Of a stretch of 7,907 nucleotides of DNA, positions 6,042 through 7,907 are shown piece after piece (position 1 is the stretch's first letter; every line of letters begins with the position of its first letter). The position numbers and the translations under genes are program-made. The notes under the pieces are model-generated. The model was not told the DNA's origin, did no database searches, and was given only the letters and a program-made list of their open reading frames with translations. Origin of the DNA: Muribaculaceae bacterium (GTDB taxonomy: Bacteria > Bacteroidota > Bacteroidia > Bacteroidales > Muribaculaceae); the NCBI GenBank assembly GCA_024400895.1, contig JAKSMA010000111.1:1-7907 (forward strand). The letters are read 5' to 3'.

Positions 6042-7673
6042 TTAGTTGCCGAGGATGTAGGTGATGAGGGCGGTGACGTCGCTCACATCGATGGTGGAGT
6101 TGGCGTCGATGTCGCATCGTTCGTCGTCGTATTCGGCTTCACCCAAGATTTTGCTGATAAGTGCTGTCACGTCGCTCACATCCACTTGGCCATCGGCGTT
6201 CACATCGCCAAACAAAGGCACTGGTGCCACGAGCAAATCGCTCCATCCTGGCGCAGCGCAATAGGCTTTACGCAAGTTTTCGGGGATGTTGATGTTGAGT
6301 GTGCCATCGCCTTCGTTCACAGGTTTTTCTGCATTGGTGATGAATGTGCCGTGCTGCACAGCAGTGGCAGTCTTGCTACCGCCGAGGCCTGCGAATGTGC
6401 CATCGTAGCCGCCGAGCAGCGCTTTTTTCTTGAGCTCGATGGCTGTAGGCACCACGGTGCGAGCGCAAGTGAACGAGCCATTTTTCATTCCGGGAGTGTC
6501 GTAGAACACCTTTTCGCCAAGCGCCAGCGCATCAGTGCCGAGAATGTCGACACTGCTAAGGTTCTTGCAGTCGCGAAGTGCTTCGTCGCCGATGTAAGCC
6601 ACGCGAGCAGGGAATTTAATGCTGCTGATGGCTGTGCCCATAAAGGCGCAATTGCCGATGTGGCGTGTGGCATTCGTGCCTTCGAAATTCACATTGGCGA
6701 GCGCCGCGCAGCCCTGGAAGGCACTTTGTGCAATACTGTCGACCTCTTGCGGCAGATTCACCTCGGTGAGTGCGCTGTAGGCAAAAGCCTTTTCGCAAAT
6801 GCTATTGATGCCAGTTTTGCCCTTAGAGAGGAAAGATGTGCTCTTTTCGAATGTGACGTTCGTGAGTGATTTGGTGTTGTAGAACGCCTTCGCTCCAATA
6901 CCTTTCACAGGCGAAAGCATATTGTAGGGAATCGACACGCTCTTGAGCGATGTGGCGTGGGCGAATGCATAGTCGCCGATGCCCAAAAATGCGTCGGCAT
7001 TGTCTTCGGTGATGTATTTAATCACCTGCTCAGCCACCGCATTGTCGGTGATAAATCCCTTCAGCAGCGAGCCGAGCGTCTGTATGGTGCTTTTGCTAAA
7101 CCCCAACATGGAAGATGGGAGTTTCACCTCTTCAAGTGCGCTCATGCCGTTTTTCAGTCGTTCACTGGCAGTGGGTGCAATGTCGGTGTCGATGTCCACC
7201 CCTCGCCAAAACACCTTAGGAGGCATCACATAAATGGGGATGTTGAGATTGGTGGTGTCGCCACCCGAAGCCACCACGGCGAAGTGGGCATTGAAGGTGG
7301 CCGACGAAAGGTCGAGTTTCTTCAGAGTGCCACGCATTTTGCTCCAGATGTACGACGCGTCGTCGCCATTGTCGCCCGAAATGAGGTCGATAATGTTTTT
7401 TATAGTGCCTTTAGTGAAGTCGACATTAAACGCCACCAAGTTGCCGCCCACCTTGAGCGACTCAATGTCGGCGGTGCCGAATGTGGTTCCGTTTGCCGAG
7501 TTGTATTGCGACAGTGCCGTGTCGACCAGCGCCTGAAGTCCGTTGGCAGCGTTGGAAGTGACTACTACGTTGAGTTTCCCGTTTTCGTTTTCCGAGATTG
7601 TAGCTTTCTGCGCCCAGCAGAAAGTTGAGGCAATTGCCATAAAAGCAATTGCGAGTGATAATTTCAAATTCAT
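6042..7673 (-). CDS. BspA-like leucine-rich-repeat secreted protein with dockerin repeats
   Basis: A 543-aa predicted secreted protein. The signal peptide is about residues 1-21 (MNLKLSLAIAFMAIASTFCW, then A, cut before QK). After an N-terminal region (about 22-175) with LRR-like strands (LKKLDLSS, LEEVKLPSS), seven BspA/LRR_5-type repeats follow. Their A/V-F or A-L anchors are near 236, 263, 296, 318, 343, 365 and 389. A linker region (about 400-485) precedes two dockerin-type Ca loops: D490/N492/D494/D501 and D521/D523/N525/D532, each followed by VTAL. This is the same plan as the 688-aa LRR protein at 1586-3652, but without its EF-hand-like loop and beta-rich N-terminal module. A surface or secreted binding role is inferred from the family; the ligand is unknown. 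The open frame reaches an ATG at 7781, but those 36 extra codons precede the signal peptide and overlap a promoter (7704-7737), so the ATG at 7673 is the start. The gene is probably a single transcription unit, because another promoter lies before the next gene. Confidence 0.92.
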   Translation of the reverse strand: MNLKLSLAIAFMAIASTFCWAQKATISENENGKLNVVVTSNAANGLQALVDTALSQYNSANGTTFGTADIESLKVGGNLVAFNVDFTKGTIKNIIDLISGDNGDDASYIWSKMRGTLKKLDLSSATFNAHFAVVASGGDTTNLNIPIYVMPPKVFWRGVDIDTDIAPTASERLKNGMSALEEVKLPSSMLGFSKSTIQTLGSLLKGFITDNAVAEQVIKYITEDNADAFLGIGDYAFAHATSLKSVSIPYNMLSPVKGIGAKAFYNTKSLTNVTFEKSTSFLSKGKTGINSICEKAFAYSALTEVNLPQEVDSIAQSAFQGCAALANVNFEGTNATRHIGNCAFMGTAISSIKFPARVAYIGDEALRDCKNLSSVDILGTDALALGEKVFYDTPGMKNGSFTCARTVVPTAIELKKKALLGGYDGTFAGLGGSKTATAVQHGTFITNAEKPVNEGDGTLNINIPENLRKAYCAAPGWSDLLVAPVPLFGDVNADGQVDVSDVTALISKILGEAEYDDERCDIDANSTIDVSDVTALITYILGN

Positions 7674-7687
7674 TTTAGTGACTTGTG

Positions 7688-7697
7688 TTTTTTTTTT
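7688..7697 (-). repeat. Ten-base homopolymer (A10 in the mRNA leader)
   Basis: Ten consecutive T residues on the plus strand lie between the predicted transcription start and the ATG at 7673, so the leader carries A10 about 15 bases before the start codon. A-rich leaders are known to help translation start in Bacteroidetes. A homopolymer this long is also prone to slippage and could vary expression of the surface protein; that is inference. Confidence 0.6.
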
Positions 7698-7703
7698 CGA
7701 CTG

Positions 7704-7737
7704 CAAAGTTACACATTTTTTCGCATACACAACCAAA
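7704..7737 (-). promoter_or_regulatory. Bacteroidetes-type promoter for the 543-aa LRR protein
   Basis: On the minus strand TAACTTTG (7711-7704) matches the -7 consensus TAnnTTTG. A TTTG (7737-7734) lies 22 bases upstream and GTTG (7733-7730) 18 bases upstream; both are near the preferred 19-21. The leader to the ATG at 7673 would be about 25 bases. It lies inside the overlong open frame and supports the later start. Confidence 0.65.
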
Positions 7738-7810
7738 TTAAATCTTTTGATACAGAATGTCCACCTTTTCTTTGTTAACAAACAGGGAGAGTAAAATGCT
7801 ATTTGTTATT

Positions 7811-7818
7811 TACCTTTG
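7811..7818 (+). promoter_or_regulatory. Plus-strand -7 box of a divergent promoter
   Basis: TACCTTTG matches the Bacteroidetes -7 consensus and is followed by CA, a frequent start context. No good TTTG lies 19-22 bases upstream (that region is AGGGAGAGTAAA), so the promoter is only half supported. It would transcribe rightwards out of the window, divergently from the LRR gene. Confidence 0.4.
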
Positions 7819-7855
7819 CACCAATATGCATTTTATAAATACCAAAACATTGGTG
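7819..7855 (+). repeat. 7-bp inverted repeat in a presumed leader
   Basis: CACCAAT (7819-7825) and ATTGGTG (7849-7855) are perfect reverse complements 23 bases apart, starting one base after the TACCTTTG box. They may form a stem in the leader RNA of a gene beyond the window or be part of an insertion-sequence end. Confidence 0.4.
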
Positions 7856-7873
7856 TCCCGTTAAAATCGGGAC
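7855..7873 (+). repeat. 6-bp GC-rich hairpin next to the inverted repeat
   Basis: GTCCCG (7855-7860) and CGGGAC (7868-7873) pair perfectly around the 7-base loop TTAAAAT. It directly abuts the CACCAAT/ATTGGTG pair, so two stems could stack. No T-run follows, so it is not a plain terminator. The rest of the window (7874-7907) is AT-rich and shows no start of a recognisable gene. The function is not known. Confidence 0.5.
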
Positions 7874-7907
7874 GGAGTTAAATTTAATCAAATAGTCCCT
7901 CAAAGAG

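Noticed and set aside
1..7907. CRISPR array, tRNA or rRNA genes, toxin-antitoxin or phage genes
   Set aside because: No regularly spaced repeats, tRNA-like cloverleaf, rRNA core sequence or recognisable proteins of such systems were seen on either strand by eye.

Overview
The window looks like a chromosomal segment of a gut or oral Bacteroidales bacterium (Bacteroides, Prevotella or Muribaculaceae-like; the genus cannot be fixed from the sequence). Three things point there. Two secreted proteins have BspA-type leucine-rich repeats and C-terminal dockerin-type Ca-binding repeats. Promoters of the Bacteroidetes type (TTTG, about 20 nt, TAnnTTTG) lie in front of minus-strand genes. Those minus-strand genes also lack clear Shine-Dalgarno sites.

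Layout. Bases 1-943 carry a single-gene mobile element of the IS200-like / REP-associated tyrosine transposase (RAYT) type. Its Y1 transposase (141-902) has an AGGAGGT ribosome site and a TTG start, and is followed by a perfect 8-bp hairpin (913-943) with GAACCGTCCC in its loop. Directly after it, at about 937-1551, lies the 3' two thirds of an RmlD-like nucleotide-sugar reductase/epimerase gene. The N-terminal Rossmann half is missing, so the element appears to sit in, or at the broken end of, this gene.

From 1586 to 7673 every gene is on the minus strand. In transcription order they are: a 543-aa BspA-like LRR/dockerin protein (6042-7673) with its own promoter; an L-threonine aldolase (4868-5896) with its own promoter; a secreted serine hydrolase of the class C beta-lactamase / penicillin-binding fold (3708-4856), only 11 bp behind the aldolase; and a second, 688-aa LRR/dockerin protein (1586-3652), 55 bp behind the hydrolase and without a recognisable promoter of its own. 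The last three could form one transcript. For two genes the longest open frame overruns the promoter, so the internal ATGs at 5896 and 7673 are the likely true starts.

The right end (7674-7907) is a divergent intergenic region. It holds the minus-strand promoter, a T10 tract, a plus-strand TACCTTTG box and two inverted repeats that look like the leader of a gene starting beyond the window.

The genes do not form one obvious pathway. Two are probable surface or secreted adhesion-type proteins, one is a periplasmic or secreted hydrolase and one is a cytosolic amino-acid enzyme. No CRISPR array, tRNA, rRNA or clear multi-gene defence system was seen. The most unusual part is the transposase, hairpin and broken sugar-gene junction, which has a Firmicutes-like look inside a Bacteroidales background.
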